A stretch of DNA of 64,000 bases from contig JBAJFE010000027.1 in the NCBI GenBank assembly GCA_037903355.1, forward strand, positions 310,001 through 374,000, read 5' to 3'. This document shows positions 46,641 through 58,934 of the stretch, in pieces. The notes under the pieces were generated by a model. That model searched no databases and was not told the DNA's origin. It was given only the letters and a program-made list of their open reading frames with translations. The DNA is from Trichuris trichiura (lineage: Eukaryota; Nematoda; Enoplea; Trichinellida; Trichuridae). The position numbers were made by a program, and so were the translations under genes. Position 1 is the first letter of the stretch, and every line of letters begins with the position of its first letter.

Positions 46641-46866
46641 TAGTAGTATCTTTCGAAAGACAGGATGTCTTTTAACAGGCTTGGGTTGTTTCATAGTTGA
46701 TCTTCTGATTCACGGGTTTGGCCTGTTGGATGTATCTGTAAGTAAACTATTAAAACTAAGCCTGTTGAATGTAACTGGATGTATCTGTAAGTAAGCTAAA
46801 GTTTACTTACAGATACATCCAACAGGCCAAACCCGTGAACCAGAAGATCGACTATTAGTAGTATCT
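46641..46866. mobile_element. PLE-derived fold-back element, family A, 11-bp direct repeats
   Basis: TAGTAGTATCT at 46641-46651 and 46856-46866 flanks 204 bp. Arms (about 46692-46747 and 46801-46855) are inverted copies with CTTACAGATACATCCAACAG. The left arm on the minus strand has ATG and MKQPKPVKRHPVFRK at its outer end. No ribozyme core; both arms are cut before it. Confidence 0.85.
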
Positions 46867-46884
46867 CTTTTGTTTCTTGTTAGT

Positions 46885-47045
46885 ATATAAACCGGACCCG
46901 TCCTCAGCGCTATTAGAATTCTAATACCGGTAAGAACGGGTTACGCGCAGCCTGAAAGCTACGGGACTACAGTAAAAGTTTTTATTTCAGCGGGACAAAT
47001 TCTGTATGAAAAAGCAGTTCAAAGATTGCATGGTTGCAAAAGTGT
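46885..47045 (+). mobile_element. PLE-derived repeat, family B, with ribozyme core
   Basis: Starts as a short inverted pair around TATTAGAATTCTAATA (46910-46925), then the hammerhead-like core (46927-46964) and the leader TTCAGCGGGACAAATTC. No flanking duplication found. Confidence 0.6.
46927..46964 (+). ncRNA. Hammerhead-like minimal ribozyme, copy 10
   Basis: Outer stem CCG/CGG, GTAAGAAC, hairpin GGGTT-ACGCGC-AGCCT, GAAAGCTA. Stem II is kept by compensatory changes relative to copy 6; the 5' core is altered. Confidence 0.55.
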
Positions 47046-47616
47046 GGATTTGGACGGCCATTAGAGTATTCCAAAAAAATGTTACTGTTGACCTGCTGGC
47101 AGTGGGGTAACAGAGGAGCTTCTTATTGTAGAAATTGTTAAATACTTTAAAGGTACTCATATTCGTTGGCGCTTAAAGTATTTCTTCTAAAAACAACCAG
47201 ATGTCTCAGTAATTTTAGCTTCAAATGATGGATTTGCGTTTATTTTCAAGGGACGCTTTATTTTTTCATGTACAGAATCTACACTAACTAAATACGGTTT
47301 CGTACGTTGTCATAGCTTTCCAAGCCCTGAATGTTTTGCGACTCCATTCCCTGCAGATCCCCTGGCCGCAGTGTCTTATATCTAGTAACAGAGCTGTCAC
47401 TGAATAAGCACTTATTACTCTTGTAACGGCCTCGTGATGCATTGGACACACGGCCGTCACTGGTTTTACCCAATGAATTTTCACTCAAGTAACAAGGCCT
47501 TGCAAGCTCGTCAGCTTTGCTGGGCTCGCAAAGTCGATTTCTGACTGTTTTATCTTCAATCAAGTCATTGACTTTCACCTGTAAACGCTCTTTGAATAAC
47601 TTACTGCATTATCAAA
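47046..47616. other. No host gene; likely pogo-derived remnant
   Basis: The minus strand at 47284-47578 has phrases resembling pogo transposase sequence (around 47500 SLGKTSDGRVSNAS, then GDLQGMESQNIQGLES), like VTWVKNSWDKITDG and LQELESHEIQAG at 58.2 kb. I read it as a decayed pogo C-terminus. Confidence 0.5.
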
Positions 47617-47942
47617 AGTCTAGAGATAGTTTCAAAAGACGGGGTAGGGTGTCCTTTACAAGCTTAGGTTGTTTCATAGTTGGTCTTCTGGCTCACGGGT
47701 TTGGCCTGTCCGATGTATCTGTAAATAAATTTCAAAGCGCCCTACCAACGAATGGATGAGCTCCCTTACATTGCTGACGACGGAGCAAGAGCAGCTCTGA
47801 AACGTACGGTATCCACTTTGTTCTGTATTTTCTCTAACAATTTGCTCATCTATTCGTTGGTAGGGCACTTTGAAGTTTATTTACTGATACATCAAACAGG
47901 CCAAACCCGTGAACCAGAAGACCAACTATGAGTCCAGAGATA
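47617..47942. mobile_element. PLE-derived fold-back element, family A, 12-bp direct repeats
   Basis: AGTCTAGAGATA (47617-47628) and AGTCCAGAGATA (47931-47942) flank the unit. Arms about 47675-47760 and 47846-47930 are inverted. The centre holds a complete ribozyme core followed by the family A leader. The left arm on the minus strand ends with ATG and MKQPKLVK. Confidence 0.8.
47770..47810 (+). ncRNA. Hammerhead-like minimal ribozyme, copy 11
   Basis: Outer stem ATTG/CGGT, CTGACGAC (47774-47781), hairpin GGAGC-AAGAGCA-GCTCT, GAAACGTA (47799-47806). It pairs with copy 5 in design; stem II bases differ at three positions yet still pair. Confidence 0.7.
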
Positions 47943-48011
47943 TGACATAATGATTCCCGTAGGAATTGCATAACTTACTTACTTCCTATGGGAATCATTA
48001 TGTCATATCTC
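47936..48011. repeat. 30-bp palindrome with nested second inverted repeat
   Basis: 47936-47965 and 47982-48011 are inverted copies with one mismatch. The loop contains TTGCATAACTTACTT, whose complement AAGTAAGTTATGCA follows just outside at 48015-48028, so two alternative hairpins compete. Confidence 0.85.
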
Positions 48012-48176
48012 TACAAGTAAGTTATGCATCTCTTTAGTGCAGTGAGTGCTTGTCGAATCCGAAGCTACCTTATATTTAACTGCATATTAATATTGAAAAA
48101 GAATCACCTTCTAACAGGTGGATGAAAGAAAATGATGTTGATACGGAAGTGCGATCCGTTAAACGTTTATTTGGTG

Positions 48177-48209
48177 AAGCTTTCAGGAAATGCCGGTTCC
48201 CGTCTTCCT
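48177..48209 (-). ncRNA. Hammerhead-like minimal ribozyme, copy 12
   Basis: AGGAAGAC, hairpin GGGAA-CCGGCAT-TTCCT, GAAAGCTT on the minus strand. No outer stem pairs convincingly. Confidence 0.5.
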
Positions 48210-48212
48210 GAT

Positions 48213-48245
48213 GCGAAGACGAGAACTGGCGTTTCTCGAAAGCTT
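48213..48245 (+). ncRNA. Hammerhead-like minimal ribozyme, copy 13
   Basis: GCGAAGAC, hairpin GAGAA-CTGGCGT-TTCTC, GAAAGCTT. It differs from its partner copy in stem II (GAGAA/TTCTC against GGGAA/TTCCT), but both pair. Confidence 0.5.
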
Positions 48246-48290
48246 CACCAAATAAACGTTTTAAGGATAGCACTTCCGCATCACTGTTTT

Positions 48291-49401
48291 GCTTATTAAT
48301 GTTATTTTAATGTTTAACGCGTTCGTTGGGTGTTGGAGCGATGTAATACATTTGTACGGCTGCAGATCGTAACTAGGGCTTATTTTCGGTTCGGTCTTAT
48401 CTAGGGGAAACGTGGTGTTTCAATACTTACTGTTCGCGCTGAGCAGAGGCCCTGTTTACTCTTAGCCGACTAGCTCGTTTTTTTGCAAGAAAGAAAGTTG
48501 TGGCAGCGTTACCAAGTGTGCGCACTGCGTGACGCCGCCTACGGTAACTATTAATTGCTGGCATAAATGTTTTCTCAAAAAATTTCTGAAAAGCTTTATG
48601 GTACTCTAATCGACAAGAGGGTTCTATTTTGCTCTGGTTTCCTGGCTGCTCACTAGACTTGTTTATTTATGCACCCTAAAGTTTAACTATCATTTATATT
48701 AGCAAACGGTATAAACAGGAGAAGGGTATAGTTTCGTGGTTCCTACAAAGAACGAAGTCTGCTACATTACATGATCGCTAAGATCCATACATGTGAAGCT
48801 AAAAAGTAAACTAGGATGTCCTTTGGGCAGGCTTACACAGTCGTCTACGTTCAAAGGCATCAGAAGTTCCACGGCGTTTTAAGATTCTCTCGCCAATTGT
48901 CGTTCCAACGTGCATCCCCACAGAAAAAGGTCGGTTCGTGGTTACAATAAATCACACTCACGCATCGCATAGTATTTCACTGTTGCACAAGTCGTGCAAC
49001 TCATGCGAGAAGAAACGGCTGCTTCCCGAGTATGTTCATTTCAGAATGTGCGTGCGGAGCAATTGCAGTTCAGCTTTTTGAATCCCATTCCAAGCAGACA
49101 GTCTTTGCTTCTCGTAGGTTTCACATTTACCGACTATGTTTACCCTTGTTCTTCATTCGCTCGGTTAGACTGCAACTGCTGAATGATTGTGCCGCTTATA
49201 GCGTGGAACGCCAGTGAAAGTAGTCATTTTAGATTGACAGCCAACAGCAATCGTCTGTTTGCTCCTACGGGCTCCCGGCTTATTCTGCTAGCTGATAGCA
49301 CGATAAGATAGACAGGAGAAAAGTGCAGTTGTATAAAGCAGGCAACGAACGAAGAGCATTTGCAAGCATCCATTTGTCGATCATAATTGTCCGCTTTTTA
49401 A
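48291..49401. other. No gene; region upstream of ACAA2
   Basis: Contains a short pogo-type fragment near 48380 (GGGCTTATTTTCGG). No other coding or repeat signal. Confidence 0.4.
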
Positions 49402-50915
<1,514 letters not shown>

Positions 50916-51052
50916 AATTTTTAAAATTGGCAACACGTTAATTTTTTAATTTCGGAAAACATTGCATATTTTAGCACATATGCGGTTGGTAGGAAGCAGG
51001 CCAACCTGCTAGGACAGGGACTTTATGCATGTGGTTGATAACAAAATAAAAA

Positions 51053-53355
51053 TCAAAGATTCATCTCCTTTATGCATTTTAAAATTAGATAGGCAACATC
51101 GTCTTGTTGAACGTTCCAGTCAATCACAGCCCCTCCATCTCTGCCTATCTTTACGCTAACATTACCATTGACAACTATACAGCCAGTAGTTTCGTCTGAC
51201 TGACACTGAACGTTGGGTTGTATCCTGAAATGTTGCCTGTAGTTTATTAGGACAAACCATTTAAAAATATACTTTTTTATAGCGCTCTCCAGAGCTTGTA
51301 ATGCCTCCTGGAGGGTATAGGAACTTTTTAGAACGATGTTGACGGTGAAACGCAACTGATGTTCTTTGAGTTTAAGCAGGTCCATCGCTTCGTTTGGCGG
51401 ATAGACGTTCATAAGCTGGTTGGCTTGATCGATCACTAGTGTACCTCTAAACGGCCAACGCGATCTGCTAGGATCCGTTTGGTTGCGTAGTGTTCGTTTG
51501 ATGAAGCCACAAGAAGTATGGACAATAATTTCAGGCGATGTTCTTACATGTACCGTATGACCATTTTCCGGTTTGAACACTGGCAGCTCTTTAACGCATC
51601 ACTTGATTAAAGAGAAAATGCTGTCATCTTCTCACCTAACTCCTTTTCAACCTTTCGCTTCAGGAATTCCATTTTTGTCTCTTCCCCGTGTACGAACATC
51701 ACGCTACGAGGCTGACAATTTCTAATCAATTGAATGATACCTTTTGCATCAGCATGAGCACTGAATGACATATACTCGACGCTGAGTTTTACTTCCAGCT
51801 GAAAGTCAGAAGTTAACAGAGTAATAGGAATTTGAGAAAACCGTGCCCACCGTTTTGCCGTTTTCAATGTCTAGTCGCTTGGCGCCAGTGATCACTTTGT
51901 GCCCTATTGTTCCTTGCACGCAATATCCAGGCATGATTACCATATTCTTCTCGTCGGAAGCCCATTTCTTGAACATGCGAAGTGACTGACCAGAATGCAG
52001 CATGCCCGGAGTAGCAAAGAGAACCATTGGTCCTGGCTGGTCAGCGAATGCTGGTTCGAAAGGCTGCAAGTAAAAAGAAGACATCCATGTAATGAAGACA
52101 AGAAAGCGACATACGGAGATATGCCTGAATTCGAACATATTCCTTTGAATAAATGTCTTCTTGATTTTTTCACTAGTCCAAGTTATGAACAGCTTGTAGT
52201 AGTCTGTGGCCTATAAACGGCTGCTGAACAATGGTTCATCGTCACGATCGTTCACTATACCCTCTCGGCGAGACCCTGAGAAAAGTACACTGGAACTTTC
52301 AAGTTCATGCGCTCCCAGTATGACTCGAGCAGGATGCACAACTCCTGGGCGCGACCAAGGGCGAAGACAGGTATGAGCACTTTGCCGCCACGTTCAACGC
52401 ACTCATGTACCTTTTTCAGGAATTCTCGTTCTCGCGCCCTCTTGGAGTCTCGAATCGTTGTAGCATAGGTTGTTTCTGATATCAAAACATCCGGTTGGCA
52501 ACAGTCTATCTCAGCAGCGCCGAGGTGACGATCTGGTGTCATATTAAAATCACCCTGCAGAAGTAATATACACACTAGTATCAACTGATGAGAACTGTCA
52601 GCGAGCTTGTGGCCAACTGACCGTGTAAACAACTGACTCTGACCCAACTCTCACTTCAAACATTGCGGCACCTAAGACGTGGCCCGCGTAGTAAGCTTTA
52701 ATTTGCAAGAGTTCGTCAACCTGAAGACCCCGCAAGAGCAATAGCATCTAGTTTGAAGCAGAGTCATTCTCACTTTGACTGATTCGTGCAAACCAACTGG
52801 TATCACTTTGTGCATACATTCTTTGATCATCTGCGAAGTAAAGAAGTTTGCGTCGCCTCTGTAAGTTACTTGCACTTTTCTGTAGTCTTCCTTCATACTG
52901 ATAACCATTAACACACGATCGATCACAAATTGCAAATACACACCAGTAAGACGGGCACCATAGCTTTGGTAGGACAAGTCATATATATGGGTCCACCGTA
53001 ACCAACCATTTCAGTCATGTATGGCAATGCGCCGCAGTGGTCCAAATGGAAATGACTGAGGTGTATCGCACTAGCAACAACATTCATCAACTTGCATTTG
53101 CTCACCTGATAATCACACAGTGTAAATAGTCGTCCAGCTTACCATGTCGTGTGATGTAGCTGAAGTCAGGAAAGCGTCTCTACAACGGCAATCAAATAAC
53201 GCTATACATTTTATTAAGCCTACAATTTTGCTCACTTCGTCGTTGTAACCCATGTGCATGCCACAGTCCAGCATTACATTGCGACCGCCTATGGAGATCA
53301 AAATGCAACTGCGTCCCACCTCTTGACCGGCTCCTACAACGATCAAATTAAACAT
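51053..53355 (-). CDS. Integrator complex subunit 11 (RNA endonuclease), 10 exons
   Basis: Exons in coding order: 53355-53236, 53179-53106, 53055-52944, 52890-52774, 52720-52622, 52554-52261, 52210-52115, 52063-51851, 51798-51636, 51588-51053. They total 1824 nt (607 residues; human INTS11 has 600). Introns are 47-67 bp; two end in AAG. The metallo-beta-lactamase core shows [26 protein letters not shown] (HxHxDH zinc site), EANFF-like [39 protein letters not shown]; the beta-CASP part shows [63 protein letters not shown] and [11 protein letters not shown]. It cleaves nascent snRNA and paused transcripts within Integrator. The C-terminal 170 residues are more divergent, as is usual. Confidence 0.96.
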
Positions 53356-53734
53356 GTTGCAACGAAAGTTTTTCGCTTGCTGAGTAACAAAAGAGACTGA
53401 GATGACTTATGGAAAATTTCAGCGTATCGAAGAGATCGCCATCTTTCACTTATGGACGGAAATCTTTCCTGGAAAATACGATAACCACAATCATTCATAG
53501 CGCATAAAAACGCTTCAACTAGCTACGTTTCTTTTTGACGTTAAGTCGCAACAAACCAACTTCAGTAATAACCTTGTCGCAGGCTCTAGCAGTTTCGAAC
53601 AGCAGGGAGCAGGCGAATATTTGCAATACGGAACGTTTCATTAGCGCATAGAAAGAATAGTAAATGATTCTATGGAGAAATCATAAAATTGGTCTGGTGT
53701 AGGTACTGCTACAAAACTTCATATGTACTGAGCG
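53356..53734. other. Upstream region of INTS11, no gene
   Basis: No supported feature; presumably holds the INTS11 promoter. Confidence 0.4.
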
Positions 53735-53885
53735 AATTGCTCATCCATCCGCTGGTAGGCTATTTGCTTCGCTTATTTCAGAAAACAACAATGGGCAAGA
53801 CAGAAAGCCGTAAGAAAAACTCCTTCATGAAAATACTCAGACCCGTTAAGAAGCATCCAGTGTTCAAATTGAACATAATGTGCAA
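53735..53885 (+). mobile_element. PLE-derived repeat, family D, single arm
   Basis: TGCTCATCCATCCGCTGG, then a TTATTTCAG acceptor-like site, then MGKTESRKKNSFMKILRPVK and KKHPVFKLN. It includes the conserved start peptide (ATG at 53827). No ribozyme core and no flanking duplication were found. Confidence 0.6.
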
Positions 53886-54896
53886 TTATCCTAAGCATGG
53901 TCGTACCTGAGAAAACAGCAATGACAATATCGGAAAATATTAAATCAGAATGCTTCTGGAAAAATGGCCAACGAACTGTGATGTGTATTTCTGATTTTTG
54001 AAATTCTCTACGACAGCAAGTAAATGCAAAATTGCGAATGAAGCAATACGCTGAGCTTTGAGAAATAACTGTACATCCCGTAAAACATTGCTGAGGTACT
54101 GTTGATTATCGCATGCGTTTAACCACGTTTAATAAGCTTGCTATTGCACCAATAAACAAAGAAAAGATTAAGAAGAAAAGAAAGGCTACATTTTACATGG
54201 CTGTAGTGGTTTGCTAGGTAGGCTAAAAATAACTAATATCATTCTTTTCTTTTTTATGAGCCTGCAACAAATGACCACGAGTTCAATCACGTAGAGCTTA
54301 TAGAAGCGTACGAGTAAACACGAAAAAAACCATTACCAAGAGGAACAATCTTAATTTCTGGCATTGTCATTGGGCTTAGCAGGTAAATAATGCGCCCAGG
54401 GTACAGTAAGACAGCTAACCTGCGCCAAGTCATACAGTTCCTGGTCAATCCTCAATCAGTTGGTCGAAGTTTTAAAAGTAATATGCATTAGAAGAAAATA
54501 TCTGTTTTTAGCGTTGCTGGCTTTAGTGTGCTTACTCAACACTATTTGGGCGCAAAGCGATGCGATCTTTTTTGCGTTTCGTCCTGAACTTAAACAGTGA
54601 TTTAAATATTTTCTTAAGAAATATCCTGCCTATCTAATAGTCAGTCAGTAATAGACGACGCAGCCCCAGTTGTGGGTCTTTCCTCTCAAGCGCACACCAG
54701 TTACTTTACAACTTCGCAGTATGTGTAAAAAATGTAGGTAGCGCCTGACGTCAACTAGTTTCTCATTAAAACAGCGCTTGCCGTCTGATTACGGAAACCA
54801 ACGCTAAGCTGTGAGACGAAACTGCTGCAGTTAGTCACAATTCCCATTACAGCAAGCGTTTCACGTTGCCGTAATCGTTCACTTGCCGGATAGCTT
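53886..54896. other. No gene recognised
   Basis: About 1 kb of AT-rich sequence without recognisable features. Confidence 0.4.
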
Positions 54897-54945
54897 GCCT
54901 TATTTTCGGGGAGGGATAGGCATAAGCCCTCCCCGAAAATAAGGC
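54897..54945. repeat. 19-bp perfect inverted repeat at the pogo end
   Basis: GCCTTATTTTCGGGGAGGG (54897-54915) and its complement (54927-54945). The right copy is the start of the pogo element; the left one is the same end facing away, so two pogo ends lie back to back. Confidence 0.85.
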
Positions 54946-55059
54946 CCAGTTGCGAGAGTCCACCAGAGAGACAAATTTAGTAAGCCCGTTGAAAAATGTG
55001 AAGGACCTATCGTATCTTAAAATAGACAACTTGTGGATGGTTAAATTACTGTACTATAT

Positions 55060-56441
55060 AATGGCGGCCTTCGTTATCCGCGAGTTCTGTACACCGCAGT
55101 TCGTCCGGCGTGAAATAGTGACGTCGTCTTTTCACAAAAACGTGCGCACCGCTGGCTGGAATTACAGTTGCGGTAATGTGGTTGCCTCCCTGAGCAGCAG
55201 CGTGATCGTCTGCCCGGGCGCAAAGGACTTTTTCTGCCCACAACGCTCTCTAACCGTGCACAATGCTAATGAGGCCTTGTCATTTTTCTGATTGTTGGTT
55301 ATTGCTTCGTGCGCGTTGTCGAGTCTATTCGCTGTGCGCGAACATCAGTTTCCCTGCAGCGTGGTAGGTCTGAACTTCCGCGTCGTTTAACTGGTGTCGC
55401 ACAGAAGAATGGCTGACAGAAAGTAAGTAAGTGAACTGTGGGAGAACACTTGCGTCAAGAACGAAGGCTTCGATTCACTGAACTGTTTACTGATGTAAGC
55501 GAGTACACGATAGAGGAAAGAGTCTCGGTTGGGGAAAACAATGCCTCCTTATATAAGGCATGATGACCCCATTAGCAGGGTGACTGAGTTCACTTTAGCG
55601 CGACCTTGTCATCGGTGCGCATTTGAGGGACCACATGCCGCGGTCAGTCTCGCCCCGGACGCTGGTCATTGCACCCATTAAGGTGCGACCGCGGTTGGGC
55701 CACACTGGTGCGAGACTATTCAGAGCGGTCTTCACGCTGTGCGTCCTCGCTCTGTGCCCTGCGGGATTCATCCTCCTGCTGGCACTGCCACGTGAACAGA
55801 GTGGTTCCCCTAGGGCTAAGAGGCAACGTAGCGTCCTTACTCTTCATGAGAAAGTAGAAGTCCTTAATCTTTTGATAAGCGGATTGTCATTTGCCGAAGT
55901 GAGCCGCAGGATCGGGAAGAATGAATCCAACAATCCTACGATGAAACGGAAGGAAGCTGAGATTCGAGGAAACGTGCATTCTGACCCTTCATTGGGGAAA
56001 AAAGCTGCTGTAGTTCGCAACAAAGTCCTCGTGAAGGCCAAAAAACCGCTAAGCATTTGGATAGAGGACATGTCGCGGAAGAATGTCCTCGTCGACGAGA
56101 AAGTTATTCTGGAGAAAGCGTTGAGTTTATGTCAGCACTTCTCTGGCGTGAATGCAGAGAACGAAAGAAAAAGGTTTACTGCTAGGAAAGGATGGCTAGC
56201 AAAATACATGAAGAGCTTCAACCTCAAGAACTTAAAGATCACTTGGGAAACGGCATGGGCTGATTTCGTAGCTGCCTCGACGTTCCCGAAGAAATTCAAG
56301 GGGACAGGACGAAATACGCAGCTAGAATGTAAGCTATTTAGCCTTTTTCATAGGGTAGCCTATATAACGCGGAATTCAACTTAACGTGGTAAAATGCTCA
56401 AAATGTTGGACGAATTGAGCGCGGATAAAAAGGGCCACCTG
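55060..56441 (+). mobile_element. Tigger-like element inserted in pogo
   Basis: Ends GGCGGCCTTCGTTATCCGCG (from 55063) and, inward from the right, GGTGGCCCTTTTTATCCGCG (56439-56420) match at 16 of 20 positions. The host pogo sequence is interrupted at TA dinucleotides on both sides. It contains a transposase N-terminal half only. Confidence 0.75.
55635..56384 (+). pseudogene. Tigger transposase, N-terminal DNA-binding half
   Basis: From residue about 60: KRQRSVLTLHEKVEVLNLL, SFAEVSRRIGKNES (first helix-turn-helix, CENP-B/Psq type), VRNKVLVKAKKPLSIWIEDM, KALSLCQHFSG, then FTARKGWLAKYMKSFNLKN and LKITWETAWADFVAAS (second helix-turn-helix). The DDE catalytic domain is absent and the frame ends at 56384. 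The first 55 residues do not resemble the family and may come from read-through of upstream sequence. CENP-B-like binding domains of this kind have been adopted by hosts elsewhere, but nothing here shows expression. Confidence 0.85.
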
Positions 56442-57351
56442 TAGTTTACGAGTAAATAAAGTGCTTTGGAACATCTGCATTTATAGCGATCTTTTACGCA
56501 GTCCGTCCGAACGAATTCTCTTAGTGATTTTTGCAATTTTGTATGCAACAGGTTTGTGCAAAAGTGCAACTCTGTTCGCAAAACGAAATATTATTTTCAC
56601 TTTCAGACAGGATATTTGCAACAAGGAAGAGCTATAATGTCGAGTACAAGAAAGCAATCGTGGAGAACTCCTAAAGCAAGAATCTGACGGCCTTGTGCAA
56701 AGAGAAAAAGCTCAATCTCCAAATGGTTCGAAAATGGCGAGCACAGTACGATAAACTCTGTGAAAAGATGGACGAGGGAATTGTAAAGAAGTGGATCAGT
56801 AAAATGTGGATCAGGTCGGCCGCCATTATTTCTTCAGCTTGAGAACATCGTTTGTAAATGGATTGATGACAGGAGAGCACAGGCTCTCACTTTGCGCAGG
56901 TCTGACGTTCAGGAATTTGCCCTTGCAATGGCATCACACTTGGAGGTATACTCAAAAAAATTCAACACATCACAGCATTGGCTGGATAGCTTTCTTCAGC
57001 GACAGGAACTGTCACTAAGGAGATCGACAACTTTGCTCAAGCTTGAAGATGCTGAAGTTATTAAGCGTGCATTCGCATTCAAGTTTTTTGTTGACAGAAT
57101 CGATTTTTCTAAATACCAACTGTGCAACATGATTGCTATGGAAGAAATTGCGGTGTTTATGGGCCAAAGATTTTAAACAACAATTGACTTTAGGAGAGCT
57201 TCGTTAATCTATATTCCTTCTACTGGTTATGAAAGTGTTCGCGTCACCTTAATTCTGGCAATTCGTTTGGATGGAAAGAAAGTCCCTCCTCTAATCATTA
57301 CAAAGGGGAAGAAAAACAAAATTGAGCGCGTTTCAGGTATTTATGTTCTTC

Positions 57352-57559
57352 AAACCTGTTGTATATAGCAGCACTTAAACTACTCTTCCTTATCACGTAC
57401 GTTGGGTCTCCTGCGAATCAGGACGACACGGTGTTGGGAGTGTCATTGTCGGTAGCGCGAGAAGTAGGTCATTTGTCGCTCTCTCTGACTTGCAGTTCAC
57501 GAGTAAACGTTCTTCACGTTGGCTGGCTCTCTCACGCGCGCCCGAGTTACAACAAAACC
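57352..57559 (+). repeat. Solo LTR with 5-bp duplication AAACC
   Basis: 57357-57554 (198 bp) starts TGTTGTATATAG and ends TTACAACA. AAACC precedes and follows it. Excising it rejoins the pogo reading (VLQT to ENAW). Family not seen elsewhere in the window. Confidence 0.92.
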
Positions 57560-57830
57560 GAAAACGCCTGGTGCACACAGTCAGTTACCAGGAAGTAGGT
57601 CGATTTAGCGCTGCCACGTATTTTGCGAGGTAGCCAAAGAGGAAAGATAGTCTGTGATTCAGCCAGCATTCACCCTCTCTAAAGAAATGAAGAACTTTCT
57701 TTCAGAGAGAAGAATAGAACAGGTAATGAATCCTGCATGAATGACTGCCTACCTCCAGACTCTTGATATTGGAATAAACAAACCATTCAAAGACAATTTG
57801 CGGAGTGAAATCAATTAGTACATTGAAAAT

Positions 57831-58141
57831 AAAATTGTGATGAACAGCGCGACGGAAATTACGGAAACTGCTTCCTGCAGGACGGGCGGTGAGAGCGACC
57901 TTGAAAGTGACACACGCAGGGTGGGCACAGGAAATGGCCGTCAGGACACGCGCAGGACGGTCACCGAAAACGTCCGTCAGATGTCACCTGGCCTACGAAG
58001 CGACGCTCAGCCCCTGCCAGGATAAGGAGTATATAAGAAGCACCCGCGGAAGGCTGAGAGAGATTCGTGTTGTGTCGGTACAATAAAGTGTTTCACAACT
58101 CTTTTCTGCGTACGTTTGTCAACTGCGTTTACTACAAAAAT
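57831..58141 (+). repeat. Solo LTR with 5-bp duplication AAAAT
   Basis: 57836-58136 (301 bp) starts TGTGATGAACAGCG and ends TTTACTACA. It contains a TATA box (GGAGTATATAAG, about 58030) and a poly(A) signal (ACAATAAAGTG, about 58080). Excising it rejoins the pogo frame. Same family as 35226-35589. Confidence 0.93.
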
Positions 58142-58589
58142 AAAGAGAAATCAGCATGGAAAGTTTATGAGGCCCAGCTTGGAAGAAGTCGTGACTTGGG
58201 TGAAGAACTCATGGGACAAAATCACTGACGGCTGTGTTGCCAGTGCTCTACGAACAGCCTAATTGGACGAGAAATGCTCGTTTAAGGAGAGCTCCATTGC
58301 AAGACATGGTCCTGCAAGAATTGGAGTCGCATGAAATTCAGGCCGGAATTCAGAATTGGGAGATTCATGAAATCATAATACACCACTCCGGAAAACAAGC
58401 TCTACTATTTTTTTAAGAAAAATAAATATAAGATCAGGTCTTATGGAGGAAACACGCTATTATTCTTGTCTCGCCTTATCGCTTTGTTCGAGGGGTGACT
58501 TAAATGAACATATGTGCAAATAAGGCAGGCTGTGTTTTCCAGTTGAGTATTCTGTACAGCCCGCAGCAGCAATAAGGTTCCCTACCTTT

Positions 58590-58934
58590 GCACTAGCCTG
58601 AAAACTGGATGCTTCTTAACGGGCCTGAGGGTTTTCATGATGGAGTTTTCTTACGGCTTTATGTGTTACTCGTTGCTGGTTTTTGAAGTAAACCGAAGCA
58701 AATGCTTTACCAACGGATGGATGAGCAGTTATTAAGCAACAATTCAGAACAATTTTACACTTTCGGTGCTCTCGGGACCAACGTTGTCCCGTCGTGAGCG
58801 ATGAGGGTAGTGCATTAGCCTTAATAATTGTTCATCCATCCGTTGGTAGGGCATTTGCTTCGGTTTATTTCAGAAACCAACAACGGGCAAGACATAAAAC
58901 CGTAAGAAAAACTCTATCATTAGCACGCACTAGC
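58590..58934. mobile_element. PLE-derived fold-back element, family D, with ribozyme core
   Basis: GCACTAGC at 58590-58597 and 58927-58934 flank it. Arms (about 58635-58735 and 58826-58921) are inverted copies with CATCCATCCGTTGGTA and TTTGCTTCGGTTTATTTCAG on outward strands. The left arm on the minus strand ends with ATG and MKTLRPVKKHPVFRLV. A ribozyme core sits between the arms. Confidence 0.78.
58763..58801 (-). ncRNA. Hammerhead-like minimal ribozyme, copy 14
   Basis: Outer stem TCG/CGA, CTCACGAC, hairpin GGGAC-AACGTTG-GTCCC, GAGAGCAC. The stems are perfect; the core has single changes (CTGA to CTCA, GAAA to GAGA), so it is likely inactive. Confidence 0.55.

Larger units (their letters stand above)
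48133..48290. mobile_element. Head-to-head fold-back repeat, family C, two ribozyme cores
   Basis: Arms of about 70 bp (ATACGGAAGTGC...GTCTTC and its complement up to CACTTCCGCATCA) face each other with a 5-6 nt gap at about 48208-48213. Each arm holds one hammerhead-like core, so the 5' ends of the two cores meet in the middle. It shares CAAATAAACG-TTAA with the PLE tail at 1.8 kb. Confidence 0.8.
56630..58400 (+). pseudogene. Pogo-like transposase, interrupted
   Basis: N-terminal part about 56630-56930 (VEYKKAIVEN, LCKEKKLNLQMVRKW, YDKLCEKMDEG, RRSDVQEFALAM). The catalytic region is about 57090-57356 (FSKYQLCNMIAMEEIAVFMG, TTIDFR, YIPSTGYESVRVT, LAIRLDGKKVPPLIITKGKK) and 57556-57830 (ENAWCTQSVTRK, CDSASIHSL, MTAYLQTLDIGINKPFKDNL). 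The tail is 58137-58380 (MRPSLEEVVTWVKNSWDKI, ELESHEIQAGIQNWEIHE). Many stops and frame changes; two solo LTRs split it. Related to the copy on the minus strand at 27.2-28.2 kb. Confidence 0.82.
54927..58437 (+). mobile_element. Pogo-like transposon containing a Tigger element and two solo LTRs
   Basis: The 5' leader (54927-55056) and the rest (from about 56442) match the deleted copy at 27.2-28.2 kb on the other strand. Insertions: a Tigger-like element (about 55060-56441), a solo LTR at 57357-57554 and another at 57836-58136. Removing them restores continuity of the transposase reading. The end resembles the deleted copy (ATACACCACTCCGGAAAACA, then AATAAATATAAGATCAGG). Confidence 0.82.
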
